Positions 22,614-29,824 of a stretch of DNA of 29,824 nucleotides are shown in pieces. This DNA is from Clostridia bacterium (GTDB lineage: Bacteria > Bacillota_A > Clostridia > Christensenellales > Aristaeellaceae). The stretch spans positions 1 to 29,824 of the forward strand of contig JAFQOY010000241.1 of the NCBI GenBank assembly GCA_017412025.1. The letters are read 5' to 3'. A program made the position numbers and the translations under genes. The notes under the pieces are model-generated. The model made no database searches and was not told the DNA's origin. It was given only the letters and a program-made list of their open reading frames with translations. How positions within the stretch are numbered: position 1 is the first letter of the stretch; every line of letters starts with the position of its first letter.

Positions 22614-23012
22614 TCAGTTCAGGTCGTCCGTACGCACGCCTTCGCCAAGCCTTTTGAGCTCATATTCGCCCTGCGCGTTTTTTTCATAGTCAAAGCCATA
22701 GGTGCCGCGCTTTCCCGCACGGTCAAACTCAATCACCACGATCACGCGCTCGCCGCTTCCGCTCTTGCTGGCCACGCGGGTATCGACGATTGACGCATCC
22801 GGCACGCCTTCGGCGAACATCTTTGTCGCCATGTCGCGCACGACGGGCACAAAGCTCCAGTCCATCGTGCTGGCGCTGTTGTCCTGCGGCGTCTTCAGCT
22901 GCGCCGCTTCAATCTCGTCGCCGATCTTCGCCAGCGCCTGCGTCGCAGATTCGCATCCGCTCATCACAAACAGCGCCAGCACCAGCAGCCCAGCAAGCAT
23001 TCCCTTCTTCAT
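22614..23012 (-). CDS. Small lipoprotein of unknown function
   Basis: A 132-residue exported protein. Residues 1-19 are a lipoprotein signal (MKK, then hydrophobic LAGLLVLALFV) and MSGC gives the lipidated Cys20, so it should be anchored on the outer face of the membrane. The mature part has a linker (about 21-55) and a single small domain (about 57-132) with alternating beta strands (ERVIVVIEFDRAGKRGTYGFDYE), resembling small DUF4878-like lipoproteins, which I cannot confirm. ATG 23012 follows GAGGAGG by 6 nt; two earlier Met codons lack a proper site. The SD overlaps the stop of the MocR gene 11 nt upstream, so it is the last cistron of that run. Confidence 0.75.
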   Translation of the reverse strand: MKKGMLAGLLVLALFVMSGCESATQALAKIGDEIEAAQLKTPQDNSASTMDWSFVPVVRDMATKMFAEGVPDASIVDTRVASKSGSGERVIVVIEFDRAGKRGTYGFDYEKNAQGEYELKRLGEGVRTDDLN

Positions 23013-23023
23013 AACCATCCTCC

Positions 23024-24382
23024 TCATTTCATCCATGCGCGTCTGAGCGCTTCAAGTCCCTGCACGATCATCGCTTCATCCATACCGGCAAAGCCCAGGA
23101 GCACCGTACGCTGGGCGTCGGCGTCCAGCTGCATCACGCCGTAATCCGTCAGCCTCGTCAGGCGCACGCCGGCATGGGCGGCCAGCGGCTCCAGCTCCTG
23201 CGCAGGCGTACGCCCGGCTACGCGCAGCAGCGCATACAGCCCTGCGCCGCATGGGGCCACCTCGCCAAGGCCCAGCCTCATTGCCGCCTGCTCAAGCGCC
23301 AGCAGCCTGTTTCTGTAGATCACGCGCATCCGCGCAACATGCCGTTCCATATATCCGCCTGCGATGAACTTACGCAGCGTCTCCTGCTCAAAGCCCGGCA
23401 CGCTGCACGCCGCATGCATCGCACGATAGCGGCCGACAAGCGCCTCAGGCAGCACCATGAAGCTCAGCCGCAGACCCGGCGCAAGCGTGCGCGCGAACGT
23501 ATTCATGTAAATCACCTGTCCGCTCTCGTCCATCGCGCGCAGCGCAGGCGCGCTCACACCCTGAAAGCGGAACTCGCTGTCGTAATCATCCTCCAGGATA
23601 TACGCGCCCGTCTCCTGCGCCCAGCGCAGCAGCGCCGCACGCTGATCTGCGCGCATCTCCTCGCCCATAGGGAACTGATGCGACGGCGTCACATAAGCCG
23701 CGCCCGCTCCGCTCATGTACAGCGCGCGCACATCGATCGCGCCTCCCGAGAGCGGCGTCGGCGCAATCCTTGCACCGCTGGCCACCAGAATGCGCCGCAC
23801 GCGGGCATACCCCGGATCCTCCACAGCAAATAGCTTCTCACGGCCCAGAACCGATACCAGCGCCGTGACCAGCACCTCCGTGCCCGCGCCCAGCACAATG
23901 CATTCCGGCGGCACGTCAATGCCCCGCATGCTGCGCATCATCGACGCAATCTCCTGCCGAAGCGCATACGATCCCTGCGGATCGCCGGAAAGAAGGAATG
24001 CCGTGTTCTGCTCGCTGAGCACCTCGCGCATCAGGCGCGCCCATGTCGCATACGGGAAGTGCTCCGCATCCGCCGCGCCGGTTGAAAAATCCCAGCGGAC
24101 GGGCACGCTCTCCTCATGCGCGATAACAGAAGCCTGCGGCAGCTCGGCGGCGACATACATGCCGCTTCTGGGTCTGCTCTCGCAGTATCCCTCAGCTGTC
24201 AGCCTTCCCAGCGCCGCTTCAACCGTCGCCGTGCTGATCTGCAGATGCGCCGCCAGCTGGCGCTTGGAGGGCAGCTTCGCACCAGGCCCAAGTTTTCCCT
24301 GTTCAATTTCCGTACGCAGCGCTCCGTAGAGCTGATCGGTCAGCGTCGTCCGGCTTTGCGCATCCAAACTGCAGGTAAACAC
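23024..24382 (-). CDS. MocR/GabR-type regulator with Arg replacing the PLP lysine
   Basis: A 452-residue fusion of a GntR winged-helix DNA-binding domain (about 10-78; LPSKRQLAAHLQISTATVEAAL) and an aminotransferase-like domain (about 95-450). EDDYDSEFRF (264-273) is the conserved aspartate region of MocR proteins such as GabR and PdxR. The next motif is normally TFSKxLxPxLR with the PLP-binding lysine; here it reads NTFARTLAPGLR, with R298 (codon CGC) in that place, so the usual internal aldimine cannot form. The protein start is GTG at 24382 with AAAGGAG 8 nt upstream. It lies between the TetM-like gene (33 nt upstream) and the lipoprotein (11 nt downstream). Target genes are unknown; autoregulation is possible. 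Confidence 0.88.
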   Translation of the reverse strand: MFTCSLDAQSRTTLTDQLYGALRTEIEQGKLGPGAKLPSKRQLAAHLQISTATVEAALGRLTAEGYCESRPRSGMYVAAELPQASVIAHEESVPVRWDFSTGAADAEHFPYATWARLMREVLSEQNTAFLLSGDPQGSYALRQEIASMMRSMRGIDVPPECIVLGAGTEVLVTALVSVLGREKLFAVEDPGYARVRRILVASGARIAPTPLSGGAIDVRALYMSGAGAAYVTPSHQFPMGEEMRADQRAALLRWAQETGAYILEDDYDSEFRFQGVSAPALRAMDESGQVIYMNTFARTLAPGLRLSFMVLPEALVGRYRAMHAACSVPGFEQETLRKFIAGGYMERHVARMRVIYRNRLLALEQAAMRLGLGEVAPCGAGLYALLRVAGRTPAQELEPLAAHAGVRLTRLTDYGVMQLDADAQRTVLLGFAGMDEAMIVQGLEALRRAWMK

Positions 24383-24415
24383 AATCAGCTCTCCTTTCCA
24401 TGCGATTGCATACGC

Positions 24416-26380
24416 TCATTTCAGCCTGCCAAGCGCAAGCTCCGCCTCTTCGCCGCAGTGCGCCCACTCGCCCACATGATCCCATGAGACATAAAATCCC
24501 GCGCCATGGCTGCAGAACACGCTGCCCGGCGGATTTTTTTCATCTGCCAGCGGGCTGTAGCCGTTCTCTTTAACGATGGCCTCCTGGTTTTTGCACGGCG
24601 CATAGCGGTCAAAGCCGGAGGCAAGCCTGCCGTGTCCGCGCGTGGACGCGGCAAACTTCTGCGGATAATCCCAGAACGCTGCCGCCGTGCACGTGCCGCC
24701 CATGATGATCTCGTCATCTCTGTATTCAGGCGCGTCAAGCTCCGCGCCGAGGCGAAGCAGTTCGCCTGTCACGCGGCTGAGACATTCCTGATGAAACGCC
24801 AGCTCAAACCGGACGACCGGCTCAAGAAGCACGTTCTGCGCATGCATCAATGCATTCCGGATTGCGCGGTACGTCGCCTCTCTGAAATCGCCGCCCTCCG
24901 TGTGCTTGAGATGCGCTCTGCCTGCAATCAGCTCCACACACACATCCGTCAGCGCGCTGCCGGTCAATACGCCCGGATGCACGCGCTCGCTCACATGGCC
25001 GGCAATCAGCCTGCGCCAGTTGAGATCGAGCGTGTTGGGCGCGCACGCGTCCCTGAATCTCACGCCGCTGCCCGGCTCGCCCGGCACAAGCCGCAGCCAT
25101 GCCTCGGCATAATGGCGCAGCGGCTCATAATGCCCAACGCCCACCGCAGGCGCGGCGATCGTCTCTTTATAGATGACTTTGGGCGGCAGAAACTCCACCT
25201 CGTCTGCAAACCTGTCGCGCAGGATGCTGCCCAGCACCTCAATCTGCACGGCGCCCATAATGCCCACGGACAAGCGTCCGTTTTCTGCACGTACGCTGAG
25301 CAGCGGATCCTCTTCCTCCAGCTCCCGCAGGTGCAGCAGCAGCTTCGTGCGGTCAAGCGCCCCTTTCGGCGTCACATCCACGCTCATCAGCGGCACAATC
25401 TGCTGCTGTTTTACGCCCGGCTCTGCGCCGATCTGCTCGCCCGGCCTGCAGGAAAGCCCCGTGACCACCGCCGTCTGTCCGGCGCAAACTGCGGAAACCG
25501 GCGTCAGCTTCCCGCCCTGCGCGCTGCAGATCGCGTTGACCTTCTGCGCGCCGTCCTTCGTCGCGACGTCCTCCCTCGCCGTCAGGCTGCCGGAAAGCGC
25601 CTTGATGTAGCAATAACGCATGCCGTCAATGCGGCGTACACGGTACACCTTCGCACAGAACGGCTCCTTCAGCTTCTGATCATAATCCGTCGCAAACAGC
25701 GACGCAATCGCTTCTTCCAGTTGGTCAATGCCCTGATCGGCAAGCGCGCTGCCCGGAAGCACCGGATACAGCTGCCCGGCCTTCATCGCGCGCTGTGCGC
25801 CAAGCAGATAATCCTGCGCCCCGGCTTCCTCCATCAGGTGCAGTTCCATGAGTTCCTCGTCGCGCATGGCCAGCTCTTCACGAAGCGCCTCTGTCTCCTG
25901 CGTCATCAGCGCGCAATCAGGCGACAGCAGGCGCTGCATCTGCTCCATCACCCTATATACGTCCGCACCCTCGCGGTCCGTCTTGTTGAGGAAGATGATC
26001 GTCGGAATTCCCCTGTCCTTCAGCAGACGAAACAGCGTCACGGTATGGCTCTGCACGCCCTCCGCGCAGGAGACGACAAGCAGCGCGCCGTCGAGCACCG
26101 ACAGCGCGCGCTCCATCTCACCCGAAAAGTCGACGTGACCCGGCGTATCCATCAGCGTCACACGAATGGTTTCGCCGTCGCTTCGCGCAAGCTCGATCGT
26201 CGCCTGCTCGCAGAAGATCGTGATGCCCCGCGCGCGCTCAAGCGCATGCCCGTCCATAAACGCATCGCCGTGATCCACACGGCCGCATCTGCGCAGCACG
26301 CCCGCATGCGCAAGCAGCTGCTCGCACAGCGTCGTCTTGCCTGCGTCGACATGCGCAGCCACGCCCAACGTCAGATTCAT
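24416..26380 (-). CDS. TetM/EF-G-like translational GTPase
   Basis: A 654-residue translational GTPase of the ribosomal protection protein group. The G motifs are AHVDAGKTT (9-17), RGIT (51-54), DTPGHVDF (78-85) and NKTDR (132-136); domains II to V follow. In TetM, domain IV loop III (YSPVS, about 506-510) enters the tetracycline site. At the matching place (about 490-500) this protein has HLKHTEGGDFREAT, and it ends in an extension with PPGSVFCSHGAGFYVSWD. It therefore belongs to a clostridial TetM-like branch, and tetracycline resistance should not be assumed. ATG 26380 follows GGAGG at short spacing. trmD lies 54 nt upstream in the same run. Confidence 0.87.
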   Translation of the reverse strand: MNLTLGVAAHVDAGKTTLCEQLLAHAGVLRRCGRVDHGDAFMDGHALERARGITIFCEQATIELARSDGETIRVTLMDTPGHVDFSGEMERALSVLDGALLVVSCAEGVQSHTVTLFRLLKDRGIPTIIFLNKTDREGADVYRVMEQMQRLLSPDCALMTQETEALREELAMRDEELMELHLMEEAGAQDYLLGAQRAMKAGQLYPVLPGSALADQGIDQLEEAIASLFATDYDQKLKEPFCAKVYRVRRIDGMRYCYIKALSGSLTAREDVATKDGAQKVNAICSAQGGKLTPVSAVCAGQTAVVTGLSCRPGEQIGAEPGVKQQQIVPLMSVDVTPKGALDRTKLLLHLRELEEEDPLLSVRAENGRLSVGIMGAVQIEVLGSILRDRFADEVEFLPPKVIYKETIAAPAVGVGHYEPLRHYAEAWLRLVPGEPGSGVRFRDACAPNTLDLNWRRLIAGHVSERVHPGVLTGSALTDVCVELIAGRAHLKHTEGGDFREATYRAIRNALMHAQNVLLEPVVRFELAFHQECLSRVTGELLRLGAELDAPEYRDDEIIMGGTCTAAAFWDYPQKFAASTRGHGRLASGFDRYAPCKNQEAIVKENGYSPLADEKNPPGSVFCSHGAGFYVSWDHVGEWAHCGEEAELALGRLK

Positions 26381-26434
26381 ACATCCTCCAGCATCTCACC
26401 GGCAGCAGATCGATCAAAACCGCGATCCTGCCCC

Positions 26435-27202
26435 TTATTCGTTTTCCGTTTCCTGCTCTTTCTTCAGCCGCTCGAATACCGCGTCCACCACCTTTTTCTG
26501 ATGGCGCGTAAACTTGCGGTCTTTCAGGTATTCTCTGGCCATCTCCGGCCTCTTCTTCATCGTCAGATACAGCGACTCGGAGAGCTGCCAGTCCATGATG
26601 TGCGCATGATTGCCGTTGAGCAGCGGTTCCGGCACGGTCAGCCCCTCAAACTCTCGCGGTCTCGTATACTGCGGATGCTCCAGCAGTCCGGAGGAAAAGC
26701 TCTCCGTCTGCGCGCTTTCCTCGCATCCAAGCACCCCCGGCACCAGCCGCGCCACACTGTCCACCAGCACCATCGCGCCCAGTTCGCCGCCGGTGAGCAC
26801 GTAATCGCCGATGGAAATCTCCTCGTCGATACACAGATCCAGCGCACGCTGATCGACGCCCTCGTAGTGGCCGCACAGGAGAATCAGCTCTTCCTCCCGG
26901 GCAAGCTCCTCTACCTTCTTCTGCGTCAGCGTTTCGCCGCGCGGGGAAAGGTAGATCCGCCGTCCCCTGAAGTTTTCGCCCTGCACGTCGCGGATCGCGT
27001 CCACGATCGGCTGCGCCAGCATCACCATGCCCGCGCCGCCGCCATAGGGGGCGTCGTCCGTGTTGTGGTGCTTGTTTTTCGAATATGCCCTTATATCCAC
27101 TTCCCGGATTTCAAGCAGCCCGGCCTTCTCCGCCCTGCCCAGTATGCTCGCATGCAGCGGCGTAAACATCTCCGGAAAGATCGTCAGAATCGTGATCTTC
27201 AT
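26435..27202 (-). CDS. trmD: tRNA (guanine-37-N1)-methyltransferase
   Basis: This 255-residue SPOUT enzyme methylates G37 next to the anticodon to prevent frameshifting. The trefoil-knot motifs are clear: LLCGHYEGVDQR and SIGDYVLTGGELGAMVLVDSVARLVPG; the N-terminal ITILTIFPEMF and DDAPYGGGAGMVM are conserved. Length is normal. ATG 27202 overlaps the previous gene's stop (ATGA) and follows GGAGG. In most Bacillota trmD sits between rimM and rplS in the rpsP operon; here none of those is near, and it follows a DNA methyltransferase and an unrecognised protein. Confidence 0.96.
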   Translation of the reverse strand: MKITILTIFPEMFTPLHASILGRAEKAGLLEIREVDIRAYSKNKHHNTDDAPYGGGAGMVMLAQPIVDAIRDVQGENFRGRRIYLSPRGETLTQKKVEELAREEELILLCGHYEGVDQRALDLCIDEEISIGDYVLTGGELGAMVLVDSVARLVPGVLGCEESAQTESFSSGLLEHPQYTRPREFEGLTVPEPLLNGNHAHIMDWQLSESLYLTMKKRPEMAREYLKDRKFTRHQKKVVDAVFERLKKEQETENE

Positions 27203-27792
27203 TCTTCCTCCGGCGGCAGCAGCGTCAGCCGCTGTTTTTCCATCTCTTCAAGGATCGCAAACATCTTCTCTTCCTGCGTGTCGATTTCCAGAATTTCGAT
27301 CTCGCGCAGGGTGATGACCTCCTCCTCCGCCTCGCGGCCGAAGAAATCGATCAGCCGCAGCTTCATGCGCAGTCCGTTGGCCTCCACCACGCGGCCCGTC
27401 GCCATCTCGTTGCCGATGATGACGCTGACGATCTCCTTTCTCGCCTTGCACTCCAGCAGCACGCTCAGCAGCAGATCCGTATCCTCCGCCGGCAAATCGG
27501 TAAAGAAGCACTTGTGATGCTGCTTGTGATAGGACAGCAGCATCGCCAGGCGCTGCTCGTATTCCTCGCCGGAAAGAATCTGCAGCACATCGCTGTTCCT
27601 GCGCACACGCCAGCCGTCAATCTGCCCCCACGGCGTCAGATCGCACATGAGCACATGCTGCGCGTCAACTGCCTCCACAAAGCCGGCGGAAAATCCGTCC
27701 GGATCCTTGGGATCGGTATAGATCGACGCAAGCGCGCCCTGCGCCGCCAGAATGCGCAGCAGGTACACCATATATCCATTGGGTAATGCCAT
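27199..27792 (-). CDS. Hypothetical protein with two similar beta-rich halves
   Basis: A 197-residue protein I cannot name. Two segments look alike: 34-73 (FSAGFVEAVDAQHVLMCDLT, GQIDGW, SDVLQIL) and 120-170 (EMATGRVVEANGLRMKLRLI, FGREAEEEV, REIEILEID). Each has a G-x-V strand, a second strand ending in a loop with G, and a closing strand, as in SH3-like or Sm-like small barrels; that fold is inference. A charged Glu-rich C-terminus (171-197) follows. No signal or membrane segment. The ATG at 27792 follows GAGGAG by 8 nt; the methyltransferase stop is 1 nt away, and trmD overlaps its stop, so the three are co-translated. It occupies the place where rimM often precedes trmD but does not look like RimM. 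Confidence 0.7.
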   Translation of the reverse strand: MALPNGYMVYLLRILAAQGALASIYTDPKDPDGFSAGFVEAVDAQHVLMCDLTPWGQIDGWRVRRNSDVLQILSGEEYEQRLAMLLSYHKQHHKCFFTDLPAEDTDLLLSVLLECKARKEIVSVIIGNEMATGRVVEANGLRMKLRLIDFFGREAEEEVITLREIEILEIDTQEEKMFAILEEMEKQRLTLLPPEEE

Positions 27793-27793
27793 A

Positions 27794-29062
27794 TCAATAT
27801 CTCCTCTTGGGCAGGTAAAACCGCCTGTTGCCAAAAACGTCCACAATCATGATGCAGGGTTCGCCCGCATATACGGGCATCTCCATCGTCACTTCCAGCT
27901 TCGGCGTGCCGACAGTCCGCACGCTGGAGATGCAGCTCCTGTATTCCTCGCCCTGCACAAAGCCCGCCGACCACTGATCCACCGCGTCCAGCCCGCTGAT
28001 ACCTGCCTCGCGCGCCTGCGGGCAATCAAACGAGATCAGATGCACCGTGTAGGAGCTGATCGCCGGAAAAACCTCCGCCTCCACCGTGCAGTCGTCTTCC
28101 CCGCAGGGAGAAAACACGTCGTAGCACACGCCCAGTGGCTTGCCCTTGGTCGTCTGATAGAGCCGCTTACCCGTCACAGCAATCGCCAGCGGACTCTGGT
28201 CAACGCTCAGAAACCTGCGGCCAAGCTGCGCAGCGGCTACCGCAGTCGTTCCGCTGCCGCCGAAGAGATCGCATACCAGATCGCCCTCCTGCGTTGAGCA
28301 GCGGATAATGCGTTCCAGCAGCCGGATCGGCTTCTGCGTGTCATAGCCTGTGCGCTGCGGATCCTTCTGCTGCAGATGGCTCACATCGTCCCACACGTCG
28401 CCCGGATAGGCGGGCTCGTCGTCGTAATATCTGTATTCCTTCCCGCCGGACATGATCGAGCGGTAGCTTCTTCCATCCTCGTCAACCCCGCGCTTCATGT
28501 GGTTGCTGCGCGCGTCATTGCGCCCAACGGGCACGGACTTGAGGCTGAAATAATACGAACGCGACTTGGCATAGAACAGGATAACGTCGTGCTTGCGCGG
28601 GAAATACGTGCGCGCCCGCCCGCCGGACTGATAGGACCAGATGATCTCGTTGAGGAAATTGCTCTCGCCAAATACCTCGTCCATCAGCAGCCGCATATGC
28701 GCATGCATCCGGCAGTCGATGTGCAGAAAGATCGTACCTTCCTTCTTCATCAGCGTGCGCGCAAGGATCAGCGTTTCACGCATCATGGTCAGATAGGCGT
28801 CCCTGTCCGGCCAGCGGTCGTCATAGGCGGGCAGAGAAAACGACGGCGAGCCGGTCTTGTAGCCCTTTTCGCCCACGCGAACCTTCATTTCGAACTGCTT
28901 GCCCGTATTGAACGGCGGATCCAGATACACCATCTGTACGGTACCGGCATACTTTTCAATCAGCTCCTGCGCGCATGCAGGCAGCGTGCCCTGAATCAGC
29001 GCGCCCATGCTCTCCCTGCCGGAATGGCGCTCCTGTGCGCAGCGGATATACGTCGCAGCCAT
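27794..29062 (-). CDS. Orphan site-specific DNA methyltransferase (N6-adenine or N4-cytosine)
   Basis: A 422-residue beta-class amino-methyltransferase (PF01555). Catalytic motif IV DPPF is at 48-51 (VYLDPPFNTGKQF), followed by a variable target-recognition region (about 140-235) and the SAM-binding motif I region CDLFGGSGTTAVAAAQLGRRF (264 onward). DPPF with this order suggests adenine methylation, but N4-cytosine cannot be excluded. About 120 residues after the core (300-422) form an extension I do not recognise. No restriction endonuclease is adjacent, so it looks like a solitary methyltransferase. The ATG at 29062 follows GGGGGAG; the promoter is at 29125-29153. It heads a six-gene run with trmD. 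Confidence 0.9.
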   Translation of the reverse strand: MAATYIRCAQERHSGRESMGALIQGTLPACAQELIEKYAGTVQMVYLDPPFNTGKQFEMKVRVGEKGYKTGSPSFSLPAYDDRWPDRDAYLTMMRETLILARTLMKKEGTIFLHIDCRMHAHMRLLMDEVFGESNFLNEIIWSYQSGGRARTYFPRKHDVILFYAKSRSYYFSLKSVPVGRNDARSNHMKRGVDEDGRSYRSIMSGGKEYRYYDDEPAYPGDVWDDVSHLQQKDPQRTGYDTQKPIRLLERIIRCSTQEGDLVCDLFGGSGTTAVAAAQLGRRFLSVDQSPLAIAVTGKRLYQTTKGKPLGVCYDVFSPCGEDDCTVEAEVFPAISSYTVHLISFDCPQAREAGISGLDAVDQWSAGFVQGEEYRSCISSVRTVGTPKLEVTMEMPVYAGEPCIMIVDVFGNRRFYLPKRRY

Positions 29063-29124
29063 ACTCTTTCTCCCCCGTTTTTCCTGTATTCGCTTGCAAA
29101 TTCTCATACAAAGCCTTATTGTAT

Positions 29125-29153
29125 ATTATACTGTTTTTGCCGCGCATTGACAA
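29125..29153 (-). promoter_or_regulatory. Promoter of the methyltransferase-trmD run
   Basis: On the minus strand the -35 is TTGTCA (complement of 29148-29153) and the -10 a perfect TATAAT (complement of 29125-29130), spacer 17 bp. The -35 overlaps the -35 of the divergent plus-strand promoter. Confidence 0.8.
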
Positions 29154-29175
29154 GGGAAACCGCCGCTGATATGAT
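29147..29175 (+). promoter_or_regulatory. Promoter of the cysteine-cluster gene
   Basis: A perfect TTGACA (29147-29152), a 17-bp spacer and TATGAT (29170-29175). It shares its -35 bases with the divergent methyltransferase promoter, so both cannot easily be occupied together. Confidence 0.82.
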
Positions 29176-29210
29176 GATAGCAGAAAAGATATACCAAGGA
29201 GGAACACGCC

Positions 29211-29693
29211 ATGTCCGCTATCGACGCCGTGCTCGCCGCCCGGGCTGAGCTTGAAAACCTTACGCCGCTGAAGAGCGACTGCGGCCGCCTGTGCGCCGCC
29301 GCCTGCTGCAAAGGGGATGCGGAAACCGGCATGCTGCTCTTCCCCGGCGAAGAGACGCTATATGCAGGCTGCAGGTTCGGCAGCGTAAAGGATACCGGCT
29401 TCGCGCTCGGCGGCTGCGAAGCCCGGCTCTTTGTCTGTCAGGGCAGATGCGACAGAGAAAACAGGCCGCTTGCCTGCAGGCTGTTTCCGCTGTTTTTAAA
29501 GTTTAAGGAGGACGGTAGCACAAAAATGCGCATCGACGTCCGCGCCAAAGCCGTCTGTCCCCTGACAGACTACGGCGTCAGGGCGCTTGATCCGGATTTC
29601 AGACACGCCGCGCGCCGGGCATACGACCTGCTGCTTGCAGACGATACGCAGGCTGCGTATCTCAAAGACCTTGACGACGCATTTTCACTCTAA
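29211..29693 (+). CDS. YkgJ-like cysteine-cluster protein
   Basis: A 160-residue protein with ten cysteines at 24, 28, 32, 33, 54, 69, 76, 80, 89 and 116. The arrangement CGRLCAAACC, then GGC, FVCQGRCDRENRPLACRLFP and a later C fits the YkgJ/UPF0153 CxxxCxxCC family, thought to bind zinc or an iron-sulfur cluster; the biochemical role is unknown. ATG 29211 has a strong AAGGAGG. The gene is monocistronic between its own promoter and a bidirectional terminator, and divergent from the DNA methyltransferase. Confidence 0.82.
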   Translation: MSAIDAVLAARAELENLTPLKSDCGRLCAAACCKGDAETGMLLFPGEETLYAGCRFGSVKDTGFALGGCEARLFVCQGRCDRENRPLACRLFPLFLKFKEDGSTKMRIDVRAKAVCPLTDYGVRALDPDFRHAARRAYDLLLADDTQAAYLKDLDDAFSL

Positions 29694-29697
29694 CGCA

Positions 29698-29724
29698 AAA
29701 GCAGTTCCGCGCCGGAACTGCTTT
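29698..29724. terminator. Bidirectional rho-independent terminator
   Basis: AAAGCAGTTCCG, loop CGC, CGGAACTGCTTT is a perfect 12-bp stem with T-rich flanks on the plus side and an A-run (29697-29700) giving a T-run on the minus side. It lies between two convergent genes. Confidence 0.88.
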
Positions 29725-29741
29725 CTTTTGCTCTTTTTTCT

Positions 29742-29824
29742 TTACAGCCTCACCTGCTGCGTATATCCCCTGGCGTCTCCCACATACAGCACGCCGTTCG
29801 CCGCCGACGCCGATTCAAATTGAC
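29742..29824 (-). CDS. C-terminal end of a minus-strand protein (possible beta-propeller repeat)
   Basis: Only the last 26 codons are visible, in the frame running from 29822 to a TAA at 29742-29744. They read QFESASAANGVLYVGDARGY followed by TQQVRL. The NGVLYVGDARGY words resemble a PQQ-type beta-propeller blade (NGxLYVG). The stop lies 17 nt from the bidirectional terminator, which supports a real gene. The rest lies beyond the window edge. Confidence 0.5.
   Translation of the reverse strand, partial: QFESASAANGVLYVGDARGYTQQVRL

Noticed and set aside
24416..26380. Annotation as a tetracycline resistance gene.
   Set aside because: G motifs match the ribosomal protection group, but the loop III residues important in TetM are replaced, and the gene lies in a housekeeping setting without mobile elements.
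24506..27517. A second plus-strand open frame of about 1000 codons opposite the TetM-like gene and trmD.
   Set aside because: Same artefact: it runs across two recognised minus-strand genes and their gap and shows no domain pattern.

Overview
The window reads as chromosomal DNA of a GC-rich Bacillota (Clostridia-like) bacterium. The evidence is strong AGGAGG-type ribosome binding sites, sigma-A type promoters, a two-subunit GlgC/GlgD glycogen pyrophosphorylase, a TetM/EF-G-like GTPase of a kind common in Clostridia, and a MocR regulator. No phage, insertion sequence, CRISPR array or tRNA gene was seen. Most genes are housekeeping or metabolic, so the unusual points lie inside individual proteins and in the gaps between genes.

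Layout. 1-221 (minus): the 5' end of a 16S rRNA gene leaving the left edge, with its leader, a near-perfect promoter and an A-rich upstream element. 346-2945 (plus): a cytoplasmic ParB-like/BMP-domain protein and a small metallophosphoesterase. 9556-2977 (minus): rsuA, an RsmC-like methyltransferase, a MalY/PatB lyase, a PepV-like dipeptidase, KDPG aldolase, DgoK kinase and an unrecognised 198-residue protein, broken by at least two terminators. 9641-14113 (plus): glgC-glgD-glgA, with repeats before glgC, a terminator-like hairpin before glgA, and a lysine/alanine-rich repeat tail on GlgA. 14149-17690: two translationally coupled polytopic membrane paralogues (DUF6020-like). 17737-19256: an AbgB-type amidohydrolase. 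19279-22565: argB-argC-argD behind two ARG-box-like operators. 29153-22614 (minus): a six-gene run of orphan DNA methyltransferase, 197-residue two-half protein, trmD, TetM-like GTPase, MocR regulator with Arg at the usual PLP-lysine position, and a lipoprotein. 29147-29693 (plus): a cysteine-cluster protein whose promoter shares its -35 region with the divergent methyltransferase promoter. The right edge holds the last codons of a minus-strand gene.

How the genes work together. GlgC/GlgD make ADP-glucose and GlgA polymerises it into glycogen. ArgB, ArgC and ArgD carry out three consecutive steps from N-acetylglutamate to N-acetylornithine under probable ArgR/AhrC control. Eda and DgoK form the lower part of a 2-keto-3-deoxy-sugar-acid route. 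RsuA and the RsmC-like enzyme modify 16S rRNA; TrmD modifies tRNA and the TetM-like factor acts on the ribosome. The strongest leads are the GlgA tail, the MocR substitution, the ParB-like/BMP fusion and the methyltransferase-trmD operon.
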